Source: Aspidapion aeneum
Taxonomy: Eukaryota > Arthropoda > Insecta > Coleoptera > Brentidae
Assembly: GCA_963576565.1 (NCBI GenBank)
Contig: OY755042.1
Location: forward strand, 18,265,272-18,329,271
Direction of reading: 5' to 3'
Length of the DNA stretch: 64,000 nucleotides
Numbering within the stretch: the stretch's first letter is position 1; each line of letters opens with the position of its first letter. The notes under the pieces were generated by a model that was not told the origin of the DNA, searched no databases, and saw only the letters and a list, made by a program, of their open reading frames with translations. Below are positions 55,101-62,725 of this stretch, piece by piece. Position numbers and translations under genes: made by a program.

Positions 55101-56734
55101 CCCAAATAGACATTGTAAACCATATCGTTCACAAACAATAAACGACTCGAGAGATTCACAGAACTGACGATTGATAAAACATTAAAGTGTTCATTGAAGC
55201 CCCGTCAATCGCGATTGTCACTTTAAATGTCAATTTACTTGATCGTCTCGGGGGCGCTTTAGAAACAAAAGTTGAGAACATGCTTATCTATCAATTTTTT
55301 TTTATATTTTGTTATTGAGTTTTAAAAACAGTACTGGGTTATCATTTCCAGTTAAAAAGATGTTAAATTAAAATCATTGTTTAACTTCTAAAAAAAGTGA
55401 TCTGATTACTAAGTAATTTTAATCAAATGTCCTTTCGACCCGCTACGGACCAGCCCTATATATTTTGTCCAATAAATGATAACAGTCCTATAAATGTAAG
55501 CATTACAATAAAAAAATATTTTTTTTAATACTAAATAATTAAATTAATTTAATTTTCTTTCCATCGTGCACATTAGATAATATATGCGTAACAGGAATAT
55601 ATTTCAGGAGCTTTATTTTTTATTTTTTGTTTCAAACTGCCTCCCTTTCCCCTATTTAATAATTTTATTTTAATTTAATTCTCCATTATACAACCACTGC
55701 AAATGTCTCCTATTAAATTACTGCTATAACTGTAGCATTTTGCTGAAGCTAAATAACGGTGTAATTTTAACAAGCCAGCTGCTGTTTGAGATGATAAATT
55801 TTCTTAAATGTGAAGAATTAAATTTAAGTGAAGCATATTGACAATTTATTGGAACTTAGATAACTAAGCACAGATGATAACAACGATATGATTATAAAAA
55901 AAACCGTGGCCCTAATGTGATTTACGGTAATAAACTATGGAGCAAAACAATGAGCTTATTGAACCACGTGCAAATTTTTTATTTAAGAAAAGTTATGAAA
56001 AACAAAAAATTCACTGGATTTAGACAGTGTTAAGGCTAAGTATATAATTTTGTTTATCAATATCTGTTTTGTGTTTATGTGTGAATTTAAGTTGCTATAA
56101 TGAAATAATTCGAATTTTAAATAAAGTTCTGAACTAAATTTCTAATTAAGGAGACTTTTTATTATTATTTACTCATATACAACTCATCAACATTTTCGTG
56201 ATTTTCAGATTTTTGTATTAATACGGAATGGAGCCCTGATGCATATTTTAAATCAAGTATTTTAAACATATTTGATATTAAATTATATGTTTGATCTTTT
56301 TTTATAGTTTTTCTCCTATAATAAAACCAATTTTTGAATTTATTATATAATTATTTATCATATTTTTCGTTATTTTGCTCAATTAGTTCTTTATATTCTT
56401 ATGAAAAAAAAATCGCTGATAAATTTTATGATGGATTGTAAATAATATGCAGCCTGCTGCTTTCTCTGGTTCGTTTTCAGGGCTAGAAAAATAAATATGC
56501 TAAGCAACTCCATTTTTCTTAAACGAAACGGTTTATATTAATTAATTTTAATATCTTAGTAACCCTATCTAAAAATACTGGTGTATCTATAAGAATGTTT
56601 TTTGCACTTACCTTCCACTTTAAAGATCTAGACCTAACGAAATTATACAACTTGTCTGAGATAACTTCGAATAATTGACTTTCTTCTGACATTTTCTCAG
56701 CATCCTTCAAACTGCGGGAAGTGTCAAGTGAAAC
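31050..56734 (-). CDS. Osiris-family (DUF1676) protein, gene B, last four coding exons (5' incomplete)
   Basis: On the minus strand, 56734-56612, 36494-36371, 35316-35204 and 31274-31050 join in frame to 194 codons plus TAA. Seen in order: a helical segment (LFEVISDKLYNFVRSRSLKW), the DUF1676 linker (GLNLGLSIRP, EGRKKKDKGG), a roughly 55-residue hydrophobic core (LMAAAIMKIGLLKALAFKAL, then VLLVGKALLVSKLALVLAAI), a His-rich run (HHEHHEH), a Gly run and the terminal AQNIAYSAH. The last matches the AQxLAYSA-type end typical of Osiris proteins. Known role: cuticle and tracheal development in the secretory or endosomal pathway. The exon with start codon and signal peptide was not found between 56735 and 64000 and probably lies to the right. 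Introns are 20.1, 1.05 and 3.9 kb. The family call is secure; no Osi number is assigned. Confidence 0.88.
31620..31959. mobile_element. Palindromic element with TTAGG-rich arms
   Basis: Ends TTGGCCCAATTGAAAAAAT and its complement; both arms carry AATAGGGTGAGGAAATTT and many TTAGGYY/CCTAAC words. Its arms fold on a centre near ACACCCTGTATTTTTTT. Non-coding, in the 3.9-kb intron of gene B. Confidence 0.7.
32038..33213 (+). mobile_element. RTE-like LINE remnant, copy B
   Basis: Starts with EEEQSGFRGGRS, the fingers motif missing from copy A, then VTFVNLQKAYDTIPVEKLR with frameshifts, FADDRVIIAKDKEEM, the thumb (NEYVYLFVTFDETGTDC), MRICRTDHVR and the GHV tail, ending at a CATAGTAGTAG tail. Many stops and frameshifts. 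A pentanucleotide run interrupts it at 32541-32569. It lies in the 3.9-kb intron of gene B, antisense to the gene. Confidence 0.8.
32541..32569. repeat. (TTCGG)n run inside RTE-like copy B
   Basis: Five TTCGG units at the point where copy A reads from KRGL to VNVDK. Shorter GGTTC runs occur near 39085 and 52850. Confidence 0.75.
33395..33560. repeat. Relative of the 63107-63306 MITE
   Basis: Shares GATTGACATRCCAAAGTC and flanking TGACAG/CTGTCA motifs with 63107-63306, in an intron of gene B. Confidence 0.5.
33561..35203. other. Intron of gene B, no further gene
   Basis: AT-rich sequence without coding frames or clear repeats. Confidence 0.5.
35204..35316 (-). CDS. Osiris gene B, internal exon (hydrophobic core)
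   Basis: Acceptor TTTTCAG|GAGGA and donor CAAG|GTAAGA. The split codon makes Gly, then GNMDGLMAAAIMKIGLLKAL and a further Lys-spaced hydrophobic run to LVSK, phase 0 out. Position and phases match exon 2 of gene A. It has no long open frame of its own because it is only 113 bases. Confidence 0.85.
35927..36040 (-). mobile_element. RTE-like LINE, 3'-end fragment
   Basis: The reverse complement matches the last 110 bases of copies A and B (AGAAGATGATTGTCAGGATC, AATAGGCGTC, GTTCTAAACCGACATAGT). A 5'-truncated insertion in the 1.05-kb region upstream of exon 35316-35204. Confidence 0.75.
36371..36494 (-). CDS. Osiris gene B, internal exon (DUF1676 middle, Lys-rich linker)
   Basis: Acceptor ATTTTAG|GTTACAG and donor CAAAG|GTAAAA; 41 codons plus one base. 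It encodes VTDGTDVVINGEGDQNGG and GLNLGLSIRPAPEGTEEGRK followed by KKDK, typical of the Osiris region just before the hydrophobic core. A forward-strand open frame over the same stretch is its shadow. Confidence 0.85.
36643..37290 (+). mobile_element. Composite family M, copy 4 (shortened)
   Basis: One hairpin arm (36643-36770), about two minisatellite units (36880-37110) and the GGCACTGCCGTGCC tail. It is truncated internally and at the hairpin, and lies just upstream (minus-strand sense) of exon 36494-36371 of gene B. Confidence 0.7.
37291..38114. other. 20-kb intron of gene B, unclassified
   Basis: The frame 37756-37938 has no domain. No repeat recognised. Confidence 0.45.
38115..38286. 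mobile_element. CAGTGGCGTATATA MITE (hAT-type), copy 1
   Basis: Starts CAGTGGCGTATATAAG and ends TATATAGGCCACTG. The target duplication is not clean. Inner GATTTTTTTAGATATTTTCC block as in the other copies. Confidence 0.65.
38300..38924. mobile_element. Tigger/pogo-type MITE, copy 2 (inverted)
   Basis: Left end TA|CAGTGAAACTTCC, right end GTTTCACCG. The same transposase-remnant region is present in reverse and degraded. It abuts a CAGTGGCG MITE on its left. Confidence 0.8.
39225..39712. mobile_element. Fold-back element of about 490 bases
   Basis: Arms of about 200 bases mirror each other: TTTATAGTTTTTGTAAATTG, GGATGCTCCTTATA, AGATTAGGCTT, TTTCCAAAAATACCC, TTAGTCCCCATGTAT. No coding frame. 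Confidence 0.8.
40025..40099. repeat. (AT)n microsatellite
   Basis: About 37 uninterrupted AT units. Confidence 0.9.
40100..40375. repeat. Old tandem duplication beside the AT run
   Basis: CCAATACCCACGGTTATTGC, ATGCAAACAT, GGTTGGTTGCTTT and ATGCATATTATTT (40100-40200) recur in order, diverged, at 40218-40355. No gene seen from 40376 to 41127. Confidence 0.4.
41128..41276. repeat. GGGCGCACC...GGGTGCGC relative of the CAGTGGCG MITE group
   Basis: Ends GGGCGCACC and GGGTGCGC are inverted. The body shares poly-C/G tracts and GATATTTTTCTCATATTTGA with the hAT-type MITEs. Confidence 0.55.
41440..41705. repeat. (GAGAC)n palindromic repeat with mariner-like end
   Basis: GAGAC units face CTCGTCTC units around AAGGCCTT (41523-41573), with a second CTCGTCTC run at 41645-41668. 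Inverted CGACCACC/GGTGG blocks lie further out, and GAGACACCCTGTATA at 41690-41704 looks like a mariner-type terminus. The open frames here are repeat translations. Confidence 0.6.
41969..42154. mobile_element. hAT-type MITE with perfect 8-bp duplication
   Basis: 186 bases with CAGTGGCGTATATAG and TACACGCCACTG ends, flanked by ATATAAAC at 41961-41968 and 42155-42162. An 8-bp duplication and CAGTGGCG ends are diagnostic of hAT elements. Non-coding. Confidence 0.92.
42652..43134. mobile_element. Fold-back element, GTGGGCC family, copy 2 (shorter, degraded)
   Basis: It shares termini and internal blocks with 2606-3292 (AAAAACCGGACAATTTTTTT on the left; TTGTCCGG and GGCCCAC on the right). The left arm is degraded. 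It lies in the large intron of gene B. Confidence 0.7.
43467..44069. mobile_element. Tigger/pogo-type MITE, copy 3
   Basis: Intact ends CAGTGAAACCTCTCC and GGAGGTTTCACTG flanked by TA on both sides (43465-43466, 44070-44071). This is the best-preserved copy; it lies in the 20-kb intron of gene B. Confidence 0.9.
43840..44018 (+). pseudogene. Tigger/pogo transposase N-terminal remnant, frame intact
   Basis: Reads VPSKKLLGLREKMEVVNVSE, KEHLSAAKIAEKFNIGKTQP and AVIVNK without a break, a helix-turn-helix of the CENP-B N-terminal type. It lacks the frameshift seen at 28163-28308. No catalytic domain follows before the element ends. Confidence 0.65.
44072..45249. other. 20-kb intron of gene B, unclassified
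   Basis: GGTGGTTTGGGACAAACCGG near 45015 and GGGACAAAATGGGGCAAA near 45793 bracket the tandem-repeat block and may be parts of one old element. Confidence 0.35.
45250..45388. repeat. ATCAACGTTAAAAGGCAACGT tandem repeats and a perfect palindrome
   Basis: Three to four units of about 24-27 bases (TCAACGTTAARAGGCAACGT; 45280-45345) precede a perfect 26-base palindrome centred at 45375/45376 (CGAGAATATCCTA and its mirror). The open frames on both strands only translate the repeat. Confidence 0.75.
46264..46839. mobile_element. Mariner-type MITE with DUF4817-like remnant
   Basis: Inverted ends GGGTGTTCTCAAAGTTGAGT and its complement at the right, inserted at TA within an RTE-like coding frame (GACAATA before, CTAAAC after). 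Contains the minus-strand fragment at 46401-46505. Confidence 0.85.
46401..46505 (-). pseudogene. DUF4817-type helix-turn-helix fragment of a transposase
   Basis: MAYVYENNELVDIILTYGEC followed by QQNAAAACRLYAKSF and a stop. The pattern (ELVDxxLxYGE-x-N-A-x-A-RLYAxxF) is that of the N-terminal DNA-binding helix region seen in insect mariner-like transposases. No catalytic part is left. Confidence 0.7.
46926..47122. mobile_element. hAT-type MITE, copy with 7/8 duplication
   Basis: CAATGGCGTATATAG to TATATACGCCACTG, flanked by AAGTTACA and AAGTTAAA. Inserted just after the ARAACGKLS coding block of an RTE-like copy. Confidence 0.85.
47140..47640 (+). mobile_element. CTAGCC/AACCG dispersed repeat, copy 2
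   Basis: From ATGGATCCATGACGGATCTG to CTCTAGCCATTGCTACG, containing ATGAAAATCGGTTTAGCGGT, an AC run and GACAGACATCACGACGATAT. It is the last of three insertions that break an RTE-like copy here. Confidence 0.7.
47941..49113. other. 20-kb intron of gene B, no gene seen
   Basis: The short frame at 48555-48758 begins GTG, has no signal or domain and is not called. Confidence 0.4.
49118..49363. mobile_element. 246-bp MITE with 4-bp duplication
   Basis: Inverted ends of about 29 bases with two mismatches (CTGCCGTGCAAAGCA...), flanked by ATTT at 49114-49117 and 49364-49367. Centre has mirrored TAGTTAGTATGTA words. Non-coding. Confidence 0.88.
49368..51628. other. 20-kb intron of gene B, AT-rich, no gene or clear repeat
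   Basis: Only homopolymer tracts such as the C run at 51245-51253 stand out. Confidence 0.5.
51629..52235. mobile_element. Nested inverted-repeat cluster with CTGATGATG motif
   Basis: Two modules, A (GGCGGGACGAAAACGTCCAC, CTTATAGACC) and B (AAAGTATAAAAGG, CTTCAAAGGGGTAAAGTC, CCACGGACACCG), occur as A-B on the left and inverted partial B, A, B on the right. Module B on the minus strand carries CTGATGATG-stem-CGAAAC (51823-51855). It could be a remnant of a Penelope-like or other element with inverted terminal modules. Confidence 0.55.
52236..53596. other. 20-kb intron of gene B, unclassified
   Basis: 52930-53110 is GC-richer than its surroundings and may be a foreign insertion, but neither ends nor coding frame are visible. 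Confidence 0.35.
53597..53838. mobile_element. 242-bp MITE, GAAGGGTCC ends
   Basis: Left GAAGGGTCCTGTGAAAAAAC and right complement share AACGATGAGATTCCATTTTT; a third, inner CTCATCGTTTTTCCACAG block lies at 53663. No clear target duplication. The open frame 53710-53892 overlaps it and is not supported. Confidence 0.75.
54556..55257. mobile_element. 0.7-kb inverted-repeat element with GATTGA clusters
   Basis: Left GTGCCCCAGAGATGATCAAT and right ...CGTCTCGGGGGCGC are inverted, with AATCGCGATTGAC mirrored inside (54586-54598 and 55204-55216). 54600-54740 is rich in GATTGA/ATTGATC words. No coding frame. Confidence 0.7.
55258..56611. other. 20-kb intron of gene B, AT-rich, nothing recognised
   Basis: No coding frames or mirrored ends seen. 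Confidence 0.5.
56612..56734 (-). CDS. Osiris gene B, internal exon (DUF1676 start)
   Basis: Acceptor TTTACAG|GTTTC and donor GGAAG|GTAAGT on the minus strand; 41 complete codons, phase 0 at both ends. It encodes VSLDTSRSLKDAEKM and LFEVISDKLYNFVRSRSLKW, the amphipathic helix that opens the Osiris domain. It is separated from the next exon by 20.1 kb. Confidence 0.8.
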
Positions 56735-57404
56735 CTGTAAACAAAATAAATTTTAATTAAAAAACATTTATACCGAATTTATACAAGAACTATATAACAT
56801 TAAAGAACATGGAATGAAATATAAACTAAATTGGAAGCTTATGGCTCTTCTAGCAGAAATTGTAATAGAAAATTAATTTAGCACCGGTTTCTCGTAAATT
56901 GTCTCGATATTTGTTGTTCCATTTACTGTTTATTCCCTTTATTTAATATATATTAAGGTTTTGAAAAATTTAACTTTTGTAAAGAAAATAACAGCCGCTG
57001 ACCCGTGCGATTTGGTTATTATCAGAATAAATATGTACAGTCGCTTCATTTCCAAATGGTAGTAGGTATCGCAATCTTTCCGCAAAGGCTAATACTTTAA
57101 CTAAAACTTTGCAACATTGCGCCCGCTCTCACCGCTCAACGTAGGCTCAAAGTAAGGGTCGTGGGTTAAACCATAAAGTAAGTTTTTGGTTAAGAGCAAC
57201 TTATCATCAAGACATATACATAAGAATTATATATATGATATACTAATGGAGATGGTTAGATACGATAATAATAATTATATATTTTATGATTAGTCTCAAG
57301 TTAAACAATGATTGAATTGAATACATTTAAAGGCTAAAGCAGAATAATTTTAGACTTATTTTATTTTAACTGATTTAATTAAATGTTGACACTAAATTAT
57401 TTTT
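56735..57404. other. Upstream intron of gene B, nothing recognised
   Basis: Searched on the minus strand for a signal-peptide exon ending in a phase-0 donor; none found here, nor convincingly up to 64000. Confidence 0.4.
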
Positions 57405-58075
57405 AGCTCACACTACTACTCTACTATAGTAGTGTGAGCTATAGTGATCCTAATTTTTTCGAGAAAAAAAAGTTGCTCCGATTTCAAAATTTTTTATATA
57501 TATTTGCGTTTCAGATGATTTTGAAACTTTTTTGTTGCGCCGTCTGTCTGTCTGTCTGTCTGTAACGACCAACGCGCATAACTCAAAAACCGCTTGCCCG
57601 ATTTTAATGAAATTTGGTACCTACGCTGGGTATTGGGTCGAGATGGTCCCATTTAAAAATGAACAAAATCCACCAAACACAAGCCAAATAAAAGTGTGGT
57701 GGTATATCAAAAATTAGAGTTTATGTAAAAATATGGCGTGTGTGATATCAAACGAAAGGTAATTGCGTCTGGAGTTAATTAAAATACATTTTACTTTTAA
57801 AAAAGTGTGGAAGTAAATTAAAAAAATTAGTGTTTATGTGGAAATATGGTCTGGAGTTAAACAAAATACATTTTAGTTTAAAAAAAAAGGTGAGAGTAGA
57901 TTTGAAAAATTAAAGTTTAAGTCAAAACATGGCTTGTGTGGTATCAAACGAAAGGTAATTGAGTCTGGGGTTCAATAAAATATTTTTCCGTTTTTAGTTA
58001 TATTAGCTCACATGTACACTATAACTATAGTACCTAGTGTGAGCTTAGGTGCCCATAGATTGGCAGAGTATTTTA
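57405..58075. mobile_element. AGCTCACAC/(GTCT)n dispersed repeat, copy 2
   Basis: Same order of blocks as 12433-13196, with a shorter GTCT run (57541-57561). Confidence 0.75.
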
Positions 58076-58228
58076 ATTAAAACAATAAAAATTTTTTATT
58101 AATTCTTATTTTTTTTTAAATATTGAAAATAATAATAAAATTCTAAAAATGTTTATAACTCTAAAATATTTGTCGCTTTTTCAGAATTCCTTACAGTAGG
58201 GTGGTTTGCCATCAAATACTCGTAGTAT

Positions 58229-59437
58229 TGTAACAAAACGGGATTTGAGCATACAATGGTATTTTTGCCATTTATAAGTTTTTAAAGATTTTTAATTAAA
58301 TATTGTTTTGACATCAACAGGCATTAATTATATGCAAGACTAGGTTAAGATTAAGTAAAATTTATGGCAACTCCGGCGACTTGTTTTTAGGCATATTTTC
58401 AGGTTCGCCGTATTTTAATAAAAGTTGTATTCGGCTAATATGTCCTTTGAGCCACTAACATCAAAATAATTCTTATTTTGTAACTGGAAACAAATTTTAA
58501 ACTATTTTCAATTAAAAAAAACACACTGTGTAATTCTACTTTCTAACGGGTTTTTAAGTCTGGCTTGCATTGCTATTTTGTCTCTTAGTGGAGCGCTTAA
58601 AGCGGAGTCTATCTCTTTCTCGCCAAGGCGAAAGGGAGTAGAATTCTAGCCAATCAACGCCAAGATATTTGTCCCTTCAAGCCAGGGTCGCTTTAACTGA
58701 GACGGGAAACTTTCGAAAGTCGTCAGGGACGTCACTTTTTAGTCGCGCTTTGCTTGGTACGTTACACTTTCATTCACACTTCTTAAGGGGGGTTTTATTT
58801 CAACTGGGGAAATTTGTCAATCATTTTAACATTGTATAAGCTATTATCTTTATTATTCATAATTATTTTAGTCTTTTCTTTTGGAGTTTATTAATTTTAA
58901 AACTTTTAATCATTACTGTTTCCAGTGTTTTGAAATAATGTTTTTATCTGTTTTATGGTTTTTTTTAACATCAAAATACAAACCATTAGTTGCCCTAAAA
59001 TCGGCATTTTTCTTCAACAATATATCCCAAACCTAAACAGTAATATTAAGTAAATTAAACAGTTTATTGAATAGTTTCACTCATTCAATCAACGTTTAAG
59101 ATGTTGATAAATATATATATTTATAACAAATATATAAAAGGTTTATAAAACCTAGAAGTTTAGGAATTGTAAATATTTGAATACAAAAGTTTAATAGTAG
59201 TAAAAAGTCGATATTTAACTAATAAATATAAGAAGTGAAAGTGTGAAGCTACAAGAAGAAAATTGAAAAGGTATGTATGATTATCCTACATTAGTTATAC
59301 ATTTGAGAAAAACGTTTATAGCATACTTTTCCTCCAAGAACCGTCAAATTCCCTTTCGAGATCGTGAAAATTTAATAACATATAGTAACATTTAATCTAT
59401 TTATAATTTATATAAGTTGTAGCCTAAGTTGGTAGCT
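58229..59437. repeat. 1.2-kb dispersed repeat, copy 2
   Basis: Same orientation and order of landmarks as copy 1 at 973-2134, including the TCTTTCTCGCCAAGGCGA block and the TTGCCCTAAAATCGGCATTT block. It lies upstream of the visible exons of gene B. Confidence 0.7.
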
Positions 59438-59676
59438 TACTTTAAGCCTTGGCCACTTGAGGTGACAGTACCACTGTCATACACAGGCCCCTGTTACAGT
59501 ATCATTGTGTATGTGACTAAAATAAATTTACAACAGTAAAAACATATTTTATTTTGCGGATTTACGAAAAATTTTTTTTATCCTTTTAAGAGGCATTCAC
59601 AAAGGATATACTTTTCAACAATAAACTAAATGTGTGCATAGGTACCAAAATATTTAACTACCAGGGTAGCTATTCT

Positions 59677-59979
59677 GGGTCTTGAACGATGTGACCATCG
59701 ACATCATACACTCTGACCAATAGCAAACTCTCTCAGTTGTGCGAAATAACTTGTCTCGACCAATGGCATAGTCGCCCGCTCTTCAGAGTTAGTGAATTTT
59801 ACGCGCTTAATGTGAAATCTGTTCTCCTGCCCCGTACCGAATGAACGTTTCTCGGTCAGATCATAGGAGAAGCTTTTGCAATAGAGGTCTTTTCGCATAG
59901 CATGTGACGGTTCGGAGCTAATTGAAAGTTTTCCATTGGTCAAACCATGTGATTGGAACTATCACATCGTTCAAGAACC
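59677..59979. mobile_element. 303-bp MITE, GGKTCTTGAACGATGTGA ends
   Basis: Ends GGGTCTTGAACGATGTGA and TCACATCGTTCAAGAACC are inverted; further in, TGACCAATAGCAAACTCT mirrors AAGTTTTCCATTGGTCA. The minus-strand open frame 59704-59943 is internal and shows no transposase motif. Confidence 0.75.
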
Positions 59980-60079
59980 TTTACACAAAATTAGAGTAGA
60001 AAAAGGATTTATTATTTTATAGTCTGTTATTGGTGGACATTTGTTTACCACGCCCACTTTCTTTCATTATTTTTCACAG

Positions 60080-60175
60080 GTATGGCAGTGGTTGTTTCTG
60101 TTATTCTTCCTGAGAATGCTGCATTGCCAAACTGGTGCTCCGAAGCGTCATAGACCGTGTTTTGCTTGCAATTGA
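60080..60175 (+). other. Possible orphan exon
   Basis: After TTTTTCACAG a frame reads VWQWLFLLFFLRMLHCQTGA then PKRHRPCFACN before TGA: a hydrophobic run followed by a basic, Cys-containing end. No upstream partner exon was found; chance is likely. Confidence 0.12.
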
Positions 60176-60782
60176 GTAAATTTTTAAATGTGAGAGGTGT
60201 ACGAATGCATATCAGTTTTTGACATAAATATAAATAAAAAGAAATGTGAACACACGATAACGCTTAACTCGATGTCTTGACTTAACCATATTTAAGCAAA
60301 AAGTGTCGTTACTAATTATGGATAAGTTATGCTTTAATCCCATGACAATAACCAGACCATTTTTGCTTTCGTAAGGATTGTATATTTTAGACTGACATTA
60401 AGTTATCAAAGTTAACAAGTTAACTAAAAGGTTAATACCGAATAAGCGTATCACCCGAAAATTTTACTAGAGATTTTATGCACAGTCCTACAATTTCAAA
60501 ATCTTGCACACTATTAAATAATTATGTAAGTATACAAATAATTGTTTTATTCTACCTATAATATTACGAGTATTTTTATCAACATCAGATATAGTTGTTT
60601 TTGTGTTTTAACATATTCTAATAATAATTTTTAAGTTATTTGACGTTAAAATAAGTGAAGAGGTTTTTTTAAATAATATTATATAGCTTTAAATAATATT
60701 TTAAAAGAACATGTGATGGAGCTTTAAATTGGACCAAAACTCTTGTACCTACGTATTATGGATTGTGGGATATAACCTTTAA

Positions 60783-60858
60783 AATATACATATTTTTTTT
60801 TTTTTTTCTTTTTCTTTTTTCTTTTTTTTTTTCTTTTTTTTTTTCTTTTTTTTTTTTA
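60783..60858. repeat. T-rich low-complexity tract
   Basis: Long T runs broken by single C. Confidence 0.9.
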
Positions 60859-61050
60859 TAAACAACTTTTTTAAAACACGACTGAGATTGAAACCCAGAG
60901 TACCTTATAGGAAATTTTAACTTTTTATATTATATTTTAACGTGTTATGTGTTCGTTTGACAATTTTTAATCTGTTTTATGACTTAATCTGTTTTATAAC
61001 TTAAGGAACCACTCAAAGATCAAGAACATGCTCTCTTTATTTCAGAAGCA

Positions 61051-61084
61051 CTGATGATGACCACAAAGTGGTCGAAATCGCTCT
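61051..61084 (+). other. CTGATGATG-stem-CGAAA motif 2
   Basis: CTGATGAT, perfect 6-bp stem GACCAC/GTGGTC with an AAA loop, then GAAATCGCTC. About 20 bases later, at 61102, AATAAA occurs. Probably belongs to a degraded element in 60990-61140. Confidence 0.4.
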
Positions 61085-61564
61085 GCCCATGACATAGTTC
61101 AATAAAGATTTTTTGCACGAAATACAAAATTTCCATTTTTGGCTTTAAAATATAGACTTCTTCTCACATTTTTGCCTAAAGATTATATGATTTAATGATA
61201 TTTGTTTTTTTTTAATGTCAGAATTTTTCCTATAACATAATTTTGATCTTTTAATCTTTCAAAGAACGAACATTAGTATTTCAGATATTCTTTAGAAAAA
61301 ATATCGCGAAAAGTCCTTCTTTCAACACTTAAATTTGACAAACCGTAACAACTACAAGAATTTTTCTACGGCACAGATTAAAAAATTAGCACAATCCTTA
61401 GCGCCTGATAATTCGTGACGTCCTATTTTCAATATTGTTAGTGTTATGTAGAGGCACAGATCACCTAACAAAAGGTGATCCGTGGTAGACGCTTACTAGA
61501 CTTATTTATCCAAAATATATATATTTTGTTATTTTGTAATTTTTCTGCTTTTTAAATTAAAAAA

Positions 61565-62292
61565 AAATGGATCCTGGACGAATCTGACACCTTCCTAGCT
61601 AGCCTATTAGCGCACTTCAAGAGAAGCCATGATAATATAGTAGCCTTGAAAACAGTTTTTCGTAAATATCTCAGGCACTATAGCTCTCACGAAATTTTTG
61701 ATTATAACACAAATTCTTGAATAAAATTCCGAACACGGCATATTGATACGATGCTCCGTCAAAAAGTTAGCATTTTAAAAATTTTTAAAATTGTCATTAT
61801 TTTGACCAAAATCGGTTTTGCGGATTAGAAGCTATCATGTTACGGAGATAAATAATATACACCCACACAGACAGACATCACGCCGAAAACAGTTTTTTGT
61901 AAATATAGAAACTCAAGCTCATACAAAGTTTTTGGTTATAACACAAATTATTGAGAAAAATGTAATCTACTATATTCCAAAAACCGCATATTGACGCGAT
62001 GTTCCGTTAAAAAGTTAGCACGTTTTTAAATTTTTCATTGTCAAAAAACTTTCATTAGCATTAATGGATTTAGGAATTGTTTTACTTAAATATTTCATGA
62101 AAATCGGTTTAGCAGTTAAGGAACTATCGCATTACGGACAGATATACACACACACACACATACAGACAGACATCACAACGATATTGCTATGATAGGTCAA
62201 AATACACCCAAATAACACATTATCATTTAATTAAAAAAAAAAAAAATTCGTCGAATATAATACTTTCTCTAGCCATCGCTGCGCGGGGTAAA
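61565..62292 (+). mobile_element. CTAGCC/AACCG dispersed repeat, copy 3 with internal duplication
   Basis: Same family as 47140-47640, but the body is present twice in tandem (about 61645-61885 and 61886-62292). Each has AAAACAG-TTTTT, ATATTGA-CGATG and the AGACAGACATCAC block. Confidence 0.7.
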
Positions 62293-62725
62293 TAAGTCAA
62301 AAATATGCGCAAAAAATTTTTTACTGAACATCAAGAATTTTTTTTCGGGCGTATACCAGCAAGGTACAACTTTAAGTCACACAGACTTCACATAACGGGT
62401 TACAAAAATAAAGTATTAAAACTACGACCAACACATGATACTTTTAGAATAACTTTCTTTTACCAAAAAGCCTTTACTGTCTCAAATTTTAGGTAATATA
62501 TAAAAGATGGATAACTCATATTTTTTAGACTTTACGCTATATTAAGCGAACAAGGTCAAGGCATAAATTAAAATAAAACATGACAGATTGGTCATTGGGA
62601 TATTATGGCAGACAATCAATCTTAAGCATTTTCATTTTCTTCTTGTAAAATATACATTATGTTTTAGTATATAAAAACTAAAAAACTAAGTACTATTATA
62701 CGATAAAATCGCTAAAAATAACTCT

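Larger units (their letters stand above)
59980..61050. other. AT-rich, no gene established
   Basis: Holds the doubtful exon at 60080 and the T-rich tract at 60783. Confidence 0.4.

Noticed and set aside
59704..59943. 79-codon minus-strand frame as the missing first exon of gene B
   Set aside because: No signal peptide, no suitable donor, and it lies wholly inside a MITE.
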